A stretch of DNA of 64,000 nt, taken from NCBI RefSeq assembly GCF_003600155.1, contig NZ_QWLD01000056.1, forward strand, positions 165,836-229,835, written 5' to 3'. The DNA comes from Nesterenkonia muleiensis (lineage in GTDB: Bacteria > Actinomycetota > Actinomycetes > Actinomycetales > Micrococcaceae). Below are positions 56,458 through 64,000 of the stretch, piece by piece; the stretch's first letter is position 1; each line of letters starts with the position of its first letter. Under the pieces are notes generated by a model. The model searched no databases. It saw only the letters and a list, made by a program, of their open reading frames with translations, and was not told the DNA's origin. The position numbers and the translations under genes were made by a program.

Positions 56458-56853
56458 GTGAACGAGTGGTGGGAGATCGTCCTGCTGGTCATCGGGTGTG
56501 TGTTTGCTCTTCTGGTGCTTCTCTTCGGCCTTTCTGCGTTGGGGTGGTTCGACGAGGACAAAAAGGACACTGCCGGGATCCTGGACAAGGGAGGCACCCT
56601 GCAGCTCTTGGCCGATGTGACAGCCGAGGCCCACGCCCAGGGCACTGAGGCCCAGCGTGCGATCGAGGAGCTGCGGGAGATTGCCCCGCAGCTGGAAGCT
56701 GGGGACTGGCAGCTCTTTGAGGAGCGCTACCGCGAAACACTGCAGTCCTTCTCTTCAGGCCAGTCCGACGTGGATGCCCAGATGCAGCACCTGGACCGGA
56801 TCTTCCGCCGGGACCGCATCATCGGGCAGGCCCGCCGGGAACTCCGGGAGTAG
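56458..56853 (+). CDS. Small membrane protein with coiled-coil-like tail, unknown
   Basis: This protein of about 131 residues has one N-terminal membrane helix (IVLLVIGCVFALLVLLFGLSAL), then an acidic linker (FDEDKKDTAG) and a charged helical tail (AQRAIEELREIAPQLEAG) that may form a coiled coil. I do not recognise a family. Start codons GTG 56446 and GTG 56458 are both possible after AAGGGAAGG; I prefer 56458 because the membrane segment follows closely. It is probably in the same unit as the preceding isomerase-like gene. Confidence 0.75.
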   Translation: MNEWWEIVLLVIGCVFALLVLLFGLSALGWFDEDKKDTAGILDKGGTLQLLADVTAEAHAQGTEAQRAIEELREIAPQLEAGDWQLFEERYRETLQSFSSGQSDVDAQMQHLDRIFRRDRIIGQARRELRE

Positions 56854-56929
56854 ACGTCCAAGGCGTGTTCAGCCTCTTGCACCACAGACAGCAGAGGCAA
56901 TAGCGGTCGCCGCAATGTCCGAAGTCACC

Positions 56930-56935
56930 TAGAAT
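56930..56935 (+). promoter_or_regulatory. -10 box (TAGAAT) of the second TA module
   Basis: TAGAAT lies 31 nt before the antitoxin ATG, and AGGAGG (56954-56959) is a strong ribosome-binding site. The TAG...CTA half-sites around 56930-56946 could serve as the antitoxin operator. Confidence 0.4.
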
Positions 56936-56966
56936 GAACTAAGCGGACTAACCAGGAGGTTTCGTC

Positions 56967-57254
56967 ATGTCCACCGTCAACGTGCATGACGCTAAGACGC
57001 GATTCTCTCGGCTGTTGGAGCGGGCACATCAGGGCGAGGAGATCATCCTCGCCAAGGCAGGCAAGCCGTATGTGCGTCTGGTCCCGCTGCCACCCAAGCA
57101 GCCTCGGACCCCGGGTGGGCTGACTGGAACTGTGCCGGCTGAATTCTTCGACCCGCTCCCCGAGGAGGAGCTGGCAGCCTGGGAAGCGCATCGACCGTAT
57201 GGCTGTTCTGCTCGACACGCATGCGTTTCTCTGGTGGGCGACGGACGAATATGA
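56967..57254 (+). CDS. Phd-family antitoxin with extended C-terminus
   Basis: This 95-residue protein starts with the Phd/YefM block MSTVNVHDAKTRFSRLLERAHQGEEIILAKAGKPYVRLVPL and is a VapB-type partner of PIN toxins. Members usually end soon after the ELAAWE stretch. Here the frame runs 19 residues further (PYGCSARHACVSLVGDGRI) and overlaps the toxin frame by 56 nt, much more than normal, which hints that its stop codon was lost. The DNA-binding part looks intact. Confidence 0.8.
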   Translation: MSTVNVHDAKTRFSRLLERAHQGEEIILAKAGKPYVRLVPLPPKQPRTPGGLTGTVPAEFFDPLPEEELAAWEAHRPYGCSARHACVSLVGDGRI

Positions 57255-57447
57255 CGCGTTGATGGAGCACCATGTCTTCCAACGCCTCGCAGTCTCTGAC
57301 CGGCATGCCATGCTTGCAGGAAGTTTCACGTATCCACACCGAGACCCTTTTGACCGGATTTTCGCCGCGCAGAGCCAGCCGGAGAACCTGCCTTTGGCGA
57401 CCCGAGCCCCTGCCATCGCAGAGTTCGATGTGGATGTTATCTGGTAG
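57199..57447 (+). pseudogene. PIN toxin (VapC) with internal deletion
   Basis: The frame has a correct PIN start (MAVLLDTHAFLWWATDEYDA, first Asp) and a correct end (HRDPFDRIFAAQSQ then LATRAPAIAEFDVDVIW). It is only 82 residues, whereas this family is about 125. The middle section of about 40 residues, which normally contains the second active-site acidic residue (Ser-Ala-x-Trp-Glu-Ile region), is missing. The toxin should be inactive, leaving an orphan antitoxin. Confidence 0.75.
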
Positions 57448-57520
57448 CTTCACGGGCCAAGACCATCGAACTGGTGCTGCGGCACGCTGACTGCGCTGTG
57501 ATACACGGAGGAGCAAAAGA

Positions 57521-58357
57521 ATGACAAAGATCGCGATGCTGGGGCTGGGCTCCATGAACGGGGCGATCCTCGCCGGGCTGCTGGAGTCCGGAGTTTCCCC
57601 TGACGATGTGCTGGCGACCTCACGCTCTGCTGACTCCGCCCACCGGCGCTCGCAGCAGTACGGGGTACGGGTGCTGGCTGAGGAGACCGATACGGCTGCC
57701 AACACCACTGCCGTTGCTGAGGCTGATGTGGTGATGCTGGGTGTCAAGCCCTACCAGATCGTTGATCTCTGCACCGAGATCAAAGCCGCGCTGAGGCCGG
57801 AGGCTGTGGTGGTCTCGGTGGCTGCTGCGGTGACCGTGGAGATGATGGAAGCCGCACTGCATCCGGGTCAGCCGGTGGTCCGGAGTATGCCGAACACACC
57901 CATGTCTGTGGGGCTGGGCGTCGTCGGACTGACTCCGGGTAGGCACACCCCTGAGAACCAGACAGAACTGGTGGCTGAGCTGCTGGGAGGCTCGGGCACA
58001 GTGCATGTGGTGCCCGAGGAGCAGATTGACGCGCTCTCCGCTGTGGCAGGCTCAGGGCCGGCCTACGCCTTCTACCTCGCTGAGCATATGGCTGCCGCCG
58101 GTGCCGAGATGGGACTGGACCCGGACTTGGCGGCGCGGCTGGCTGCTGAGACCATCTATGGGGCGGGCAAGATGCTGGTGGAGAACCACGGGGAGAACGA
58201 CGCCGCTCAGCTGCGGCGGAACGTGACCAGCCCGAACGGCACCACACAGAAAGCACTCGAGACCTTCGACGCCGCTGGTATGGGTCAGGCCATCAGGGCT
58301 GGGGCCAAGGCGGCGGCTGTCCGGGCAGCCGAGATCACCCGCTCGCTGGACCCGTAG
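57521..58357 (+). CDS. proC: Pyrroline-5-carboxylate reductase
   Basis: This 278-residue NAD(P)H enzyme makes L-proline from pyrroline-5-carboxylate. It has the N-terminal Rossmann loop MLGLGSMNGAILAGLL, VVMLGVKPYQI, VVRSMPNTPMSVGLG, and the C-terminal dimer/active-site block AVAGSGPAYAFYLAEHM with NVTSPNGTTQKAL. GGAGGAG precedes the ATG. It is complete and stands alone, so proline synthesis is intact although the hydroxyproline cluster is damaged. Confidence 0.95.
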   Translation: MTKIAMLGLGSMNGAILAGLLESGVSPDDVLATSRSADSAHRRSQQYGVRVLAEETDTAANTTAVAEADVVMLGVKPYQIVDLCTEIKAALRPEAVVVSVAAAVTVEMMEAALHPGQPVVRSMPNTPMSVGLGVVGLTPGRHTPENQTELVAELLGGSGTVHVVPEEQIDALSAVAGSGPAYAFYLAEHMAAAGAEMGLDPDLAARLAAETIYGAGKMLVENHGENDAAQLRRNVTSPNGTTQKALETFDAAGMGQAIRAGAKAAAVRAAEITRSLDP

Positions 58358-58434
58358 CACCATATTTGGGCGCAGATTTCGCTTGATATGTGGTCACAAG
58401 GAGCCGACGTACGCGGGCTGAGGCGCACCTGGGC

Positions 58435-58680
58435 TCAGGTGCTGGCCTCGGCGAGCAGGCGGCGCAGGCGAACGGGGTCGAATGTCCAGAAGTCCCGCAC
58501 CGCACCGTTGATGCGCAGCACCGGGAGCTCTTCGGCGAACTGGGCCAGCAGGGCGCCGTCGTGCGTGATGTCAGTGGTGCGATGCTCCAGGCCGTACTCC
58601 GCGCAGGCCTCGGCAGTGGTGGCCAGGGCCCGCTCGCAGAGGTGGCAGCCATCTTTGACCAGAACCTCGACATCGACCAT
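58435..58680 (-). CDS. Glutaredoxin-like protein (DUF836)
   Basis: This 81-residue thioredoxin-fold protein has the redox motif CHLC (VLVKDGCHLCERAL) and the cis-Pro region ELPVLRINGAV. It belongs to the small glutaredoxin-like DUF836 family common in actinobacteria. GAGAGGAG upstream supports the ATG. It is convergent with proC. The partner protein is unknown. Confidence 0.87.
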   Translation of the reverse strand: MVDVEVLVKDGCHLCERALATTAEACAEYGLEHRTTDITHDGALLAQFAEELPVLRINGAVRDFWTFDPVRLRRLLAEAST

Positions 58681-58781
58681 GGTGCTCCTCTCAACGGTTC
58701 TCCCTGCCTCAGAGCACCCGGGATATGGCGGATGAGAGCTGGCGCAACGTCGGGGAGAAGTATGGGGATGAGTACGCGAAA

Positions 58782-58803
58782 GCCCCGGCCGATAAGCCGG
58801 GGC
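58782..58803 (-). terminator. Rho-independent terminator of the bS22 gene
   Basis: An 8-bp GC stem GCCCCGGC/GCCGGGGC with a 6-nt loop lies 16 nt past the bS22 stop codon. It is followed on the minus strand by TTTCG, a short T-run. Confidence 0.65.
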
Positions 58804-58819
58804 CGTGCGTGGAGGTTGA

Positions 58820-58915
58820 CTACTTGTTGCGCCGCTGGTGGCGGGTCTTCCGCAGACGCTTACGGTGCTTCTTCTTCGCCATGCGCTTGCGGCGCTTCTT
58901 GATCACTGAGCCCAT
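58820..58915 (-). CDS. Small ribosomal subunit protein bS22 (AURKAIP1/COX24-like)
   Basis: This 31-residue, extremely basic protein reads MGSVIKKRRKRMAKKKHRK and so on to RRNK. It matches the small protein bS22 found in mycobacterial 30S ribosomes, near helix 44 at the decoding centre. About half of the residues are Lys or Arg. AAGGA lies upstream of the ATG at 58915. It is followed by a strong terminator, so it is a single-gene unit. Confidence 0.93.
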   Translation of the reverse strand: MGSVIKKRRKRMAKKKHRKRLRKTRHQRRNK

Positions 58916-59048
58916 AGGGTGAACAGTCCTTACGTTGATGGGGTGGGACAGGGAAATGCCCCGTAGGCCAAAAAGGTCTCGACGTAGTCTACCGATTCAG
59001 CGCAAAGACAGCGAACTGGGCTCAGAGCTGCGAGCGGAGCAATGCCGG

Positions 59049-59245
59049 GGCTCTTCAGGTGTGAAGGCCGGCGCAAGCCGGGCGAGGGGAGCCGCGACGT
59101 CGGGGACCCATGCAGAACGCGTAAGCGTTTGCGTGGGCCACGTCGTGGAGCCAGCGGGCTTCCCCGCCGCCGGGACTCTTCAGGTGTGAAGGCCGGCGCA
59201 AGCCGGCCGAGAGGCGAGTGGGGTTCCCCCGCCGCCGGGACCAAC
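59049..59245 (+). repeat. Dispersed GNRA-hairpin repeat, copies b and c
   Basis: Copy b: CTTCAGGTGTGAA, then stem GGCCGGC/GCCGGGC with a GCAA loop (59066-59083, one mismatch). Copy c: the same leader, then a perfect stem GGCCGGC/GCCGGCC with a GCAA loop (59191-59208), CGAGAGGCG, and CCGCCGCCGGGACC ending at the acuC stop. The spacer between the copies carries CCGCCGCCGGGAC again at 59164-59175. The whole 323-nt gap between bS22 and acuC holds no gene. Confidence 0.75.
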
Positions 59246-60448
59246 TCAGTCGAACCAAGGGTCCAAGCCGTGCAGCGGGAAGATCTCTTTGCGGGTCTGG
59301 ACGATGGCGCGGTCCACAGCATCTTCTGGGTCGTAGCCCAGCTCCCAGGAGCGCCACCAGAGTTCGGCGTCGTCGTGCATCTTCTCCGGGGCGGTGACGT
59401 GGTAGGTGTTGCGCACGTACTCTCGCCAGCTGCTGGGAGTAGGAGTGTTCAGCGGAACCGGCGATCCTGCCACGATGGCGGTGAGATGGGCCCAGGTCCG
59501 GGGGACCACCTGATACAGGCTGTACCCCCCGCCGCCGGTGGCGATCCACCGGCCGTTGGTGAACTCCTCGGCCAGGTGCCCGATGTCCAGTGCGAGCTGA
59601 CGCTGGCCGTCGACACTCAGGCGCAGATCCGCGAGGGTGTCATCGGCATGAGTGTCGCAGCCGTGCTGGGAGACGATGACCTCCGGCTCGAAGGCGCGGA
59701 CCAGAGCCGGGACCACCGCGTGGAAGGCCCGCAGGAAACCGGCGTCTCCAGTGGTGTGCGGCAGGGCAATGTTGACCGAGGAGCCGGCGGCGTCGTTCTC
59801 ACCGGTCTCGTTGGGAAAGCCTGTGCCGGGGTACAGGGTCGTGCCGCTCTGATGGATGGAGATGGTCATCACCCGTGGGTCGGCGTAGAAGATGTCCTGG
59901 GTGCCGTCGCCGTGGTGGGCATCCACATCAAGGTAGACCACGCGCCGGGTACCGCCTTCCAGAAGGTACTGGATGGCGAGGGCGGCGTCGTTGTAGATGC
60001 AGAAGCCACCGGCCTTCGCACGGGCCGCATGGTGCATCCCGCCGGCGAAGTTCAGCCCGTGCACTGCGGATCCTGCCAGCAACTCCTGGGCCAACCCTAT
60101 GCTGCCGCCGGCGATTCTGGCAGCGGCGGTATGCATATCTGCGAACACCGGGACATCATCAGTTCCCAGTCCGTACTCCGGGCAACCCTCACCGGAACCG
60201 GCGCTGGACCTGACGGCTTCGATGTAGCCGGGGTCATGGACGGTGGCCAGCGCGGCGTCGTCGGCGATCCCTGGAGCGGTCACGGTGAGGTTCTCAGCAT
60301 CGAGAACTCCCAGATCCCGGGCCAACCGCTCAGTCAGTTCAAGGCGGATCGGGTTCATGGGGTGGCTGGCGGTGAATTTGTACCCCAACAGCGCAGGGTC
60401 CCACACCACTGAGGTGGGCGGCGCCGGTGCGTGTGCGGTACGAGTCAC
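59246..60448 (-). CDS. acuC: AcuC/histone-deacetylase family protein
   Basis: This 400-residue zinc deacetylase-fold protein has the active-site blocks LNFAGGMHHAARAKAGGFCIYND and VVYLDVDAHHGDGTQ, with the zinc-binding Asp and His residues, and the later SQHGCDTHADD. AcuC in Bacillus deacetylates and thereby reactivates acetyl-CoA synthetase, and an acs gene lies at 9.8-11.8 kb in this window, so the same role is likely. The GTG start follows a TAGGAT -10 box by 8 nt, indicating a leaderless mRNA. Its 3' end abuts repeat copy c. Confidence 0.9.
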   Translation of the reverse strand: MTRTAHAPAPPTSVVWDPALLGYKFTASHPMNPIRLELTERLARDLGVLDAENLTVTAPGIADDAALATVHDPGYIEAVRSSAGSGEGCPEYGLGTDDVPVFADMHTAAARIAGGSIGLAQELLAGSAVHGLNFAGGMHHAARAKAGGFCIYNDAALAIQYLLEGGTRRVVYLDVDAHHGDGTQDIFYADPRVMTISIHQSGTTLYPGTGFPNETGENDAAGSSVNIALPHTTGDAGFLRAFHAVVPALVRAFEPEVIVSQHGCDTHADDTLADLRLSVDGQRQLALDIGHLAEEFTNGRWIATGGGGYSLYQVVPRTWAHLTAIVAGSPVPLNTPTPSSWREYVRNTYHVTAPEKMHDDAELWWRSWELGYDPEDAVDRAIVQTRKEIFPLHGLDPWFD

Positions 60449-60456
60449 ACCTCAGA

Positions 60457-60462
60457 ATCCTA
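60457..60462 (-). promoter_or_regulatory. -10 box (TAGGAT) of leaderless acuC
   Basis: On the minus strand TAGGAT is followed by 8 nt and the GTG at 60448. No Shine-Dalgarno sequence is present. Confidence 0.5.
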
Positions 60463-60596
60463 CCTTTATGCTCCAGCTGACGTGTATGTGTCATGAGCCT
60501 GAACTGGAAATGAAGCCTACGATGTCATGGTGACCGTCATCAGCGACACGTGCCAGAATCAGCGACCGTCGTTATCCCTGCCGCAGAGAGGATTCA

Positions 60597-61772
60597 ATGA
60601 CACTGATCGCCATTGACAATGCTCCCGTCCCCTATCCGTGGGGCTCACAAGGGGGCATCTCTGCGCTGCTGGGCCGCACCCCGACCGGTGAGGTGGAAGC
60701 TGAGCTCTGGCTGGGCTCCCACCCCCGTTCGCCCAGCCGGGTGACAGACCCGGATAGTCAGTGGACCGACCTGAGGCACTGGGAGGAGTCCTCCGGGCAG
60801 CAGCTGCCCTTCCTGCTGAAGATACTCGATGCCGCAGCCCCGCTCTCGCTGCAGGCCCATCCCACCGCACAGCAGGCCAAGCGGGGATACCAGCGGGAGG
60901 AAGCAAGCGGCGTTCCGCTGGATGCAGGTCACCGCAGCTACCGGGATCCGTGGCCCAAACCAGAGATGATCGTGGCGCTCGCCGACGGCTTCGAAGCGCT
61001 GTGTGGCTTCCGTGAGCCTGACGAGGTTCTCGCCATGGTCAGGCGCGTGGGCACTGAGCTGGAACGCGACGGGCTGGCCAGCCCGGAGATGTCTCGCTTG
61101 GAGGAGATTCTGGGCGCTGGAGGGATCCGGGCGACTGTCGGCTGGCTGCTCTCAGGAACCCCAGAGACGATTGGGCTGATCGCCGAACTGGAGTCAGCAG
61201 CCCCGCGCTTTCCCGCTGAACTGTCGCTGGTGCCACGGCTGCTGGCTGACTTCCCCCGCGATCCGGGGGTGGTGGTGGCGCTGCTGCTGAATTACGAGGT
61301 CCTGGCCGCAGGGGAGGCGTTGTGGCTTCCGGCGGGCACCATCCACGCCTATCTCAGCGGTACGGGGATGGAGCTGATGGGTCCCAGCGACAATGTGCTG
61401 CGCGGGGGGCTGACCAGCAAGCACATCGACGTCGAAGAGCTCCTTGCTGTCCTCGACACCACACCAGGCCCAGCGGTTCGGCTGAGTCCGGTGACGTGTG
61501 AACCGGGTGCACGGAGCTACCGAACAGCCAAAGGCCCAGAGGGCCAGGGCGCGGACTTCGAGTTGCTGGAGATCACCGCCGGAACCGCGGTGACCACCGC
61601 TGGACCCAGCCTGGTGGCCGTGCTGGAGGGAGACTTCGCCGTGACATCTCCGGGGCCGGGTGAGGAGGCGTCACGTAGTGCGGGTCGCGGTGACTTCCTG
61701 TTTCACCCCGCCGGGGGGAGGCTGACCTTTGAGGGGCGGGGGAGGGCGTTCCTGGCCACCCCACGGCGCTGA
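60597..61772 (+). CDS. manA: Mannose-6-phosphate isomerase, class I
   Basis: This 391-residue cupin enzyme interconverts mannose-6-phosphate and fructose-6-phosphate. Zinc-binding blocks are PLSLQAHPTAQQA (QxH), PKPEMIVALADGFEALCGF (Glu) and the histidine in LPAGTIHAYLSG, followed by NVLRGGLTSKHIDVEELL with the catalytic arginine. AGAGGA precedes the ATG. It supplies mannose precursors for glycans; no sugar transporter is adjacent. Confidence 0.93.
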   Translation: MTLIAIDNAPVPYPWGSQGGISALLGRTPTGEVEAELWLGSHPRSPSRVTDPDSQWTDLRHWEESSGQQLPFLLKILDAAAPLSLQAHPTAQQAKRGYQREEASGVPLDAGHRSYRDPWPKPEMIVALADGFEALCGFREPDEVLAMVRRVGTELERDGLASPEMSRLEEILGAGGIRATVGWLLSGTPETIGLIAELESAAPRFPAELSLVPRLLADFPRDPGVVVALLLNYEVLAAGEALWLPAGTIHAYLSGTGMELMGPSDNVLRGGLTSKHIDVEELLAVLDTTPGPAVRLSPVTCEPGARSYRTAKGPEGQGADFELLEITAGTAVTTAGPSLVAVLEGDFAVTSPGPGEEASRSAGRGDFLFHPAGGRLTFEGRGRAFLATPRR

Positions 61773-61792
61773 GCCCGACGCGCGGACGCTGT

Positions 61793-62461
61793 TCAGACGT
61801 GGTCGGCGAACCATTCCAGGTGGCGGACGTCACCGCTGACCACGATCGTGTCGCCGGGTCTGATTCTGGTCTCCGGCTGGGCGTAGACGAAGTCCTGACC
61901 CGGTGGCTTCACGCCCACCACATTGACGTGATGCCTTTTGCGCGGTTGTGACTCCTCGATGGTCTTGCCCTGCAGCACCTTGGGCGGGTACATCTTGACG
62001 ATGGCGAAGTCGTCGTCGAACTTGATGAAGTCCATCATCTTTCCGCTCACCAGGTGGGCGGCACGAACCCCGGCGTCGTGCTCCGGATAGATCACATGGT
62101 GGCAGCCTATGCGAGTGAGAATCTTCCCATGGGTGGGATTGATGGCCTTGGCCCACACCTGGCTGACACCAAGGTCCACCAGGTTCGCAGCGATCAGCAC
62201 ACTGGACTCGATGGAGGTCCCCACTCCGACCACCGCAGCATCGAACTCCGTTGCCCCCAGCTGACGCAGTGCTTCGATGTCGGTGGCATCAGCCTCCACG
62301 GTATGGGTGAAGGCCTCGGCATGCTTCTGCGCCAGGCTGCGTTGGCGGTCCACGGCCAGCACCTCTTGGCCCTGGTCCACCAGCTGCTGTGCCAGGGCGA
62401 TACCGAACCGGCCCAGCCCGATCACCAGCACCGGCTTATTGGTCTGCTGCTTCTTAGCCAA
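61793..62461 (-). CDS. TrkA/KtrA-type potassium channel regulatory protein
   Basis: This 222-residue cytoplasmic protein has an N-terminal RCK Rossmann domain (VLVIGLGRFGIALAQQLVDQG, VLAVDRQ) and a C-terminal RCK-C domain (RIRPGDTIVVSGDVRHLEWF). It gates the TrkH/KtrB channel encoded just upstream. The TTG start at 62461 overlaps the trkH stop by 8 nt, so translation is coupled. Confidence 0.92.
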   Translation of the reverse strand: MAKKQQTNKPVLVIGLGRFGIALAQQLVDQGQEVLAVDRQRSLAQKHAEAFTHTVEADATDIEALRQLGATEFDAAVVGVGTSIESSVLIAANLVDLGVSQVWAKAINPTHGKILTRIGCHHVIYPEHDAGVRAAHLVSGKMMDFIKFDDDFAIVKMYPPKVLQGKTIEESQPRKRHHVNVVGVKPPGQDFVYAQPETRIRPGDTIVVSGDVRHLEWFADHV

Positions 62462-63863
62462 TGATCGGCCTTCCTTCGGGATAACGGTAGCGGGTGCCGC
62501 TGTGCCTGATGGTCAGCGCGGCAGCGAAAGTCATAATGCCCACACGCCCGGCGAACATCAAGCCCGAGAGCACATACAGGCCCGATGGCGGCAGCTCAGC
62601 CGAGAGCCCAGAGGTGAGCCCCACTGTGGCGAATGCTGAGATCGATTCGAAGAGCGGGCGTTCCAGATCTTCGCCGGCGATCATGATCAGCGCCAGCGTG
62701 GAGACCAGAATGAGGGTGGCGGACACGGCCACCACCGAGATGGCCACGCGCACCGCTTGAGCGGGAATGGTGCGTCCGTGTGCGGTGGACTCTTCCTGGC
62801 CGCGGGCCTCGGCCAGGAAGGCGAGCAATATCACTGCGAAGGTGGTGACCTTGATCCCGCCGGCGGTGGAGGCCGACCCGCCGCCGACGAACATCAGCGC
62901 ATTGGTCACCAGCATGGTCTCGGAGTGCTCCATGATGTTGTCCACCACACTGAATCCGCCAGAGCGCATCATGATCGAGGCGAACAGTGAGTTCTGCAGC
63001 TTCTCCCAGATGGTCATATCGCCCATGGTGTCGGCGTGGTGCCACTCCAACAGGGCGTAGGCGACGGCGCCGAGCACCATGAGCAGCACAGTGACCTGCA
63101 TGGTCAATTTGGTGTGCAGGCTCCACTTTGTGAAGTGCCAGCGGCAGCGCCACAGCACCAGGAGGACCGGGAAGCCCAGACTGCCCAGGAAGACCCCGAC
63201 CATAATGGTCCACAGCACCACCGGGTCGTGGCCGATGCCCGCCAACCCCTCGGGGTGGATGACGAACCCCGCATTGTTGAATGCGCTGATCGAGTAGAAC
63301 AGCCCGTGCCAGGCGCCGACGGCCGGGGATTCGTCCAGCATCATCATTCGCGGAACCAGGACTGCAGCCAGTGCGGCTTCCACGACGACGCTGCAGACCA
63401 CCACGGTCTTGATCAGCGAGCCGACTTCGCCCAACCGACCAGTGGCCATGCCTTCCTGGGCTACCAGACGGGTACGTAGTCCCAGATGGTGAGTGACGGA
63501 GACGGCCACCAGTGTGGCCAGTGTCAGGATTCCCAGACCGCCGATCTGGATAGCGGCAAGAATCACTATCTGACCGGCCAGCGACCAGTGCTCGGCGGTG
63601 TTGACAGAGATGAGTCCGGTGACCGACACGGCGGAGGTGGCGACGAAGACTGCGTCGTGGAACTGGGCAGAACGGCCGGAGGCGGTCGCCCAGGGCATCA
63701 TGAGCAGTGCGGTGAAAACGGCGATGACCACCGCGAAGGCGAGCAGCGCTATTCGCGGCGGCGATGATCCGACCAGACGGCTCATGGGGCGCTTCAATGA
63801 TTCCCACAGCGTCCTCTGCCGGATGGGCGGGTCTGCGGTATCGGCACCGTTCCTGCGTGGCAC
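62454..63863 (-). CDS. TrkH/KtrB-type potassium transporter
   Basis: This 469-residue membrane protein of the Trk/Ktr family has repeated membrane-pore-membrane units. Selectivity-loop glycines appear in TSAVSVTGLISVN, ISAFNNAGFV, GGGSASTAGGIKVT and SAFATVGLTSGLS. It forms the K+ pore regulated by the RCK protein in the same operon and would serve potassium uptake under osmotic stress. GTG 63863 follows a TAAGCT -10 box by 7 nt, indicating a leaderless transcript. Confidence 0.93.
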   Translation of the reverse strand: MPRRNGADTADPPIRQRTLWESLKRPMSRLVGSSPPRIALLAFAVVIAVFTALLMMPWATASGRSAQFHDAVFVATSAVSVTGLISVNTAEHWSLAGQIVILAAIQIGGLGILTLATLVAVSVTHHLGLRTRLVAQEGMATGRLGEVGSLIKTVVVCSVVVEAALAAVLVPRMMMLDESPAVGAWHGLFYSISAFNNAGFVIHPEGLAGIGHDPVVLWTIMVGVFLGSLGFPVLLVLWRCRWHFTKWSLHTKLTMQVTVLLMVLGAVAYALLEWHHADTMGDMTIWEKLQNSLFASIMMRSGGFSVVDNIMEHSETMLVTNALMFVGGGSASTAGGIKVTTFAVILLAFLAEARGQEESTAHGRTIPAQAVRVAISVVAVSATLILVSTLALIMIAGEDLERPLFESISAFATVGLTSGLSAELPPSGLYVLSGLMFAGRVGIMTFAAALTIRHSGTRYRYPEGRPIIG

Positions 63864-63870
63864 GAGGGTC

Positions 63871-63876
63871 AGCTTA
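63871..63876 (-). promoter_or_regulatory. -10 box (TAAGCT) of leaderless trkH
   Basis: On the minus strand TAAGCT is followed by 7 nt and the GTG at 63863. No Shine-Dalgarno sequence is present. Confidence 0.5.
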
Positions 63877-63956
63877 CGCCTGGACCCCTGCCCCTGGGGA
63901 TAGCACTGTTCCAGTGCAGCTTGATGTCAGGCCGCACGCGGGGTTTCCCTGCCCGC

Positions 63957-64000
63957 GGGACCAGCTTCAGGTGTGATGGCCGCGGTGATGCGGCCGAGAG
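63957..64000 (+). repeat. Dispersed GNRA-hairpin repeat, copy d (window end)
   Basis: GGGACCAGCTTCAGGTGTGAT is followed by the stem GGCCGCG/TGCGGCC with a GTGA loop (63978-63995), then CGAGAG at the window edge. The stem bases differ from the other copies but still pair (one G-T), while the loop and flanks are kept. The 3' part lies outside the window. Confidence 0.7.

Overview
The window is chromosomal DNA of a high-GC Gram-positive actinobacterium. Gene content and order fit the Micrococcaceae, and a Nesterenkonia-like genus is my best guess (an inference, no marker gene was compared). Much of the backbone follows the gene order known from Mycobacterium tuberculosis Rv3646c to Rv3683: metallophosphoesterase, PonA-type PBP, RidA, Crp-family regulator, Nth, NUDIX, MarP-like protease, acetyl-CoA synthetase, the CpaE/TadABC/Flp/TadE pilus block, DECH-box helicase and topoisomerase I. 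The backbone genes are GC-rich. At least eleven genes start with ATG or GTG only 6-8 nt downstream of a TANNNT -10 box and lack a Shine-Dalgarno sequence, so leaderless transcripts appear common.

Layout. 0-7 kb: cell-wall genes, namely a class A penicillin-binding protein and two paralogous ATP-grasp ligases resembling the Enterococcus faecium D-aspartate ligase, with DUF4177 and RidA genes between them. 7-13.6 kb: Crp, MarP-like protease, aroQ, HIT, acs, nth and NUDIX. 13.7-23.3 kb: a tad/flp pilus locus split in two. cpaE-tadA-tadB-tadC lie on the plus strand and flp-tadE-tadE-like on the minus strand, and between them sit a PIN-toxin TA module and a complete bacterial RNA-repair pair (hen1-pnkp). 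23.4-43.4 kb: an accessory block that separates the tad genes from the DECH helicase normally beside them. It carries an MFS transporter, a gamma-glutamyltransferase and a hydroxyproline-type catabolic cluster (two proline-racemase-family proteins, FAD oxidase, DapA-family deaminase, ornithine-cyclodeaminase family reductase, and a wrecked ketoglutarate-semialdehyde dehydrogenase). Inside that cluster lies an AT-richer segment of about 10 kb (about 28.06-38.18 kb) with two M19 dipeptidases, a GntR regulator, a complete Dpp/Opp-type ABC importer and a serine beta-lactamase-fold hydrolase. A decayed DUF4143 ATPase closes the block. 43.5-64 kb: backbone again, with DECH helicase, homocysteine methyltransferase, GNAT, TrhO, a methyltransferase, topA, ppx, proC, ribosomal protein bS22, acuC, manA and the TrkA/TrkH potassium system, plus a second, broken TA module.

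How the genes work together. The accessory block reads as a peptide-scavenging module: the ABC importer brings in oligopeptides, the M19 dipeptidases and serine hydrolase cut them (possibly peptides with D- or imino-acid residues), and the racemase, oxidase, deaminase and reductase set would process hydroxyproline or proline. The terminal dehydrogenase is a pseudogene, racemase 1 has an early stop that removes the usual C-terminal motif, and racemase 2 has an altered active-site loop, so the pathway looks to be decaying or being repurposed. The RNA-repair pair next to a PIN ribonuclease toxin joins RNA damage and RNA repair in one locus. Four copies of a short element containing a GNRA-capped hairpin with a covarying stem are scattered in intergenic DNA and are not explained by any gene.
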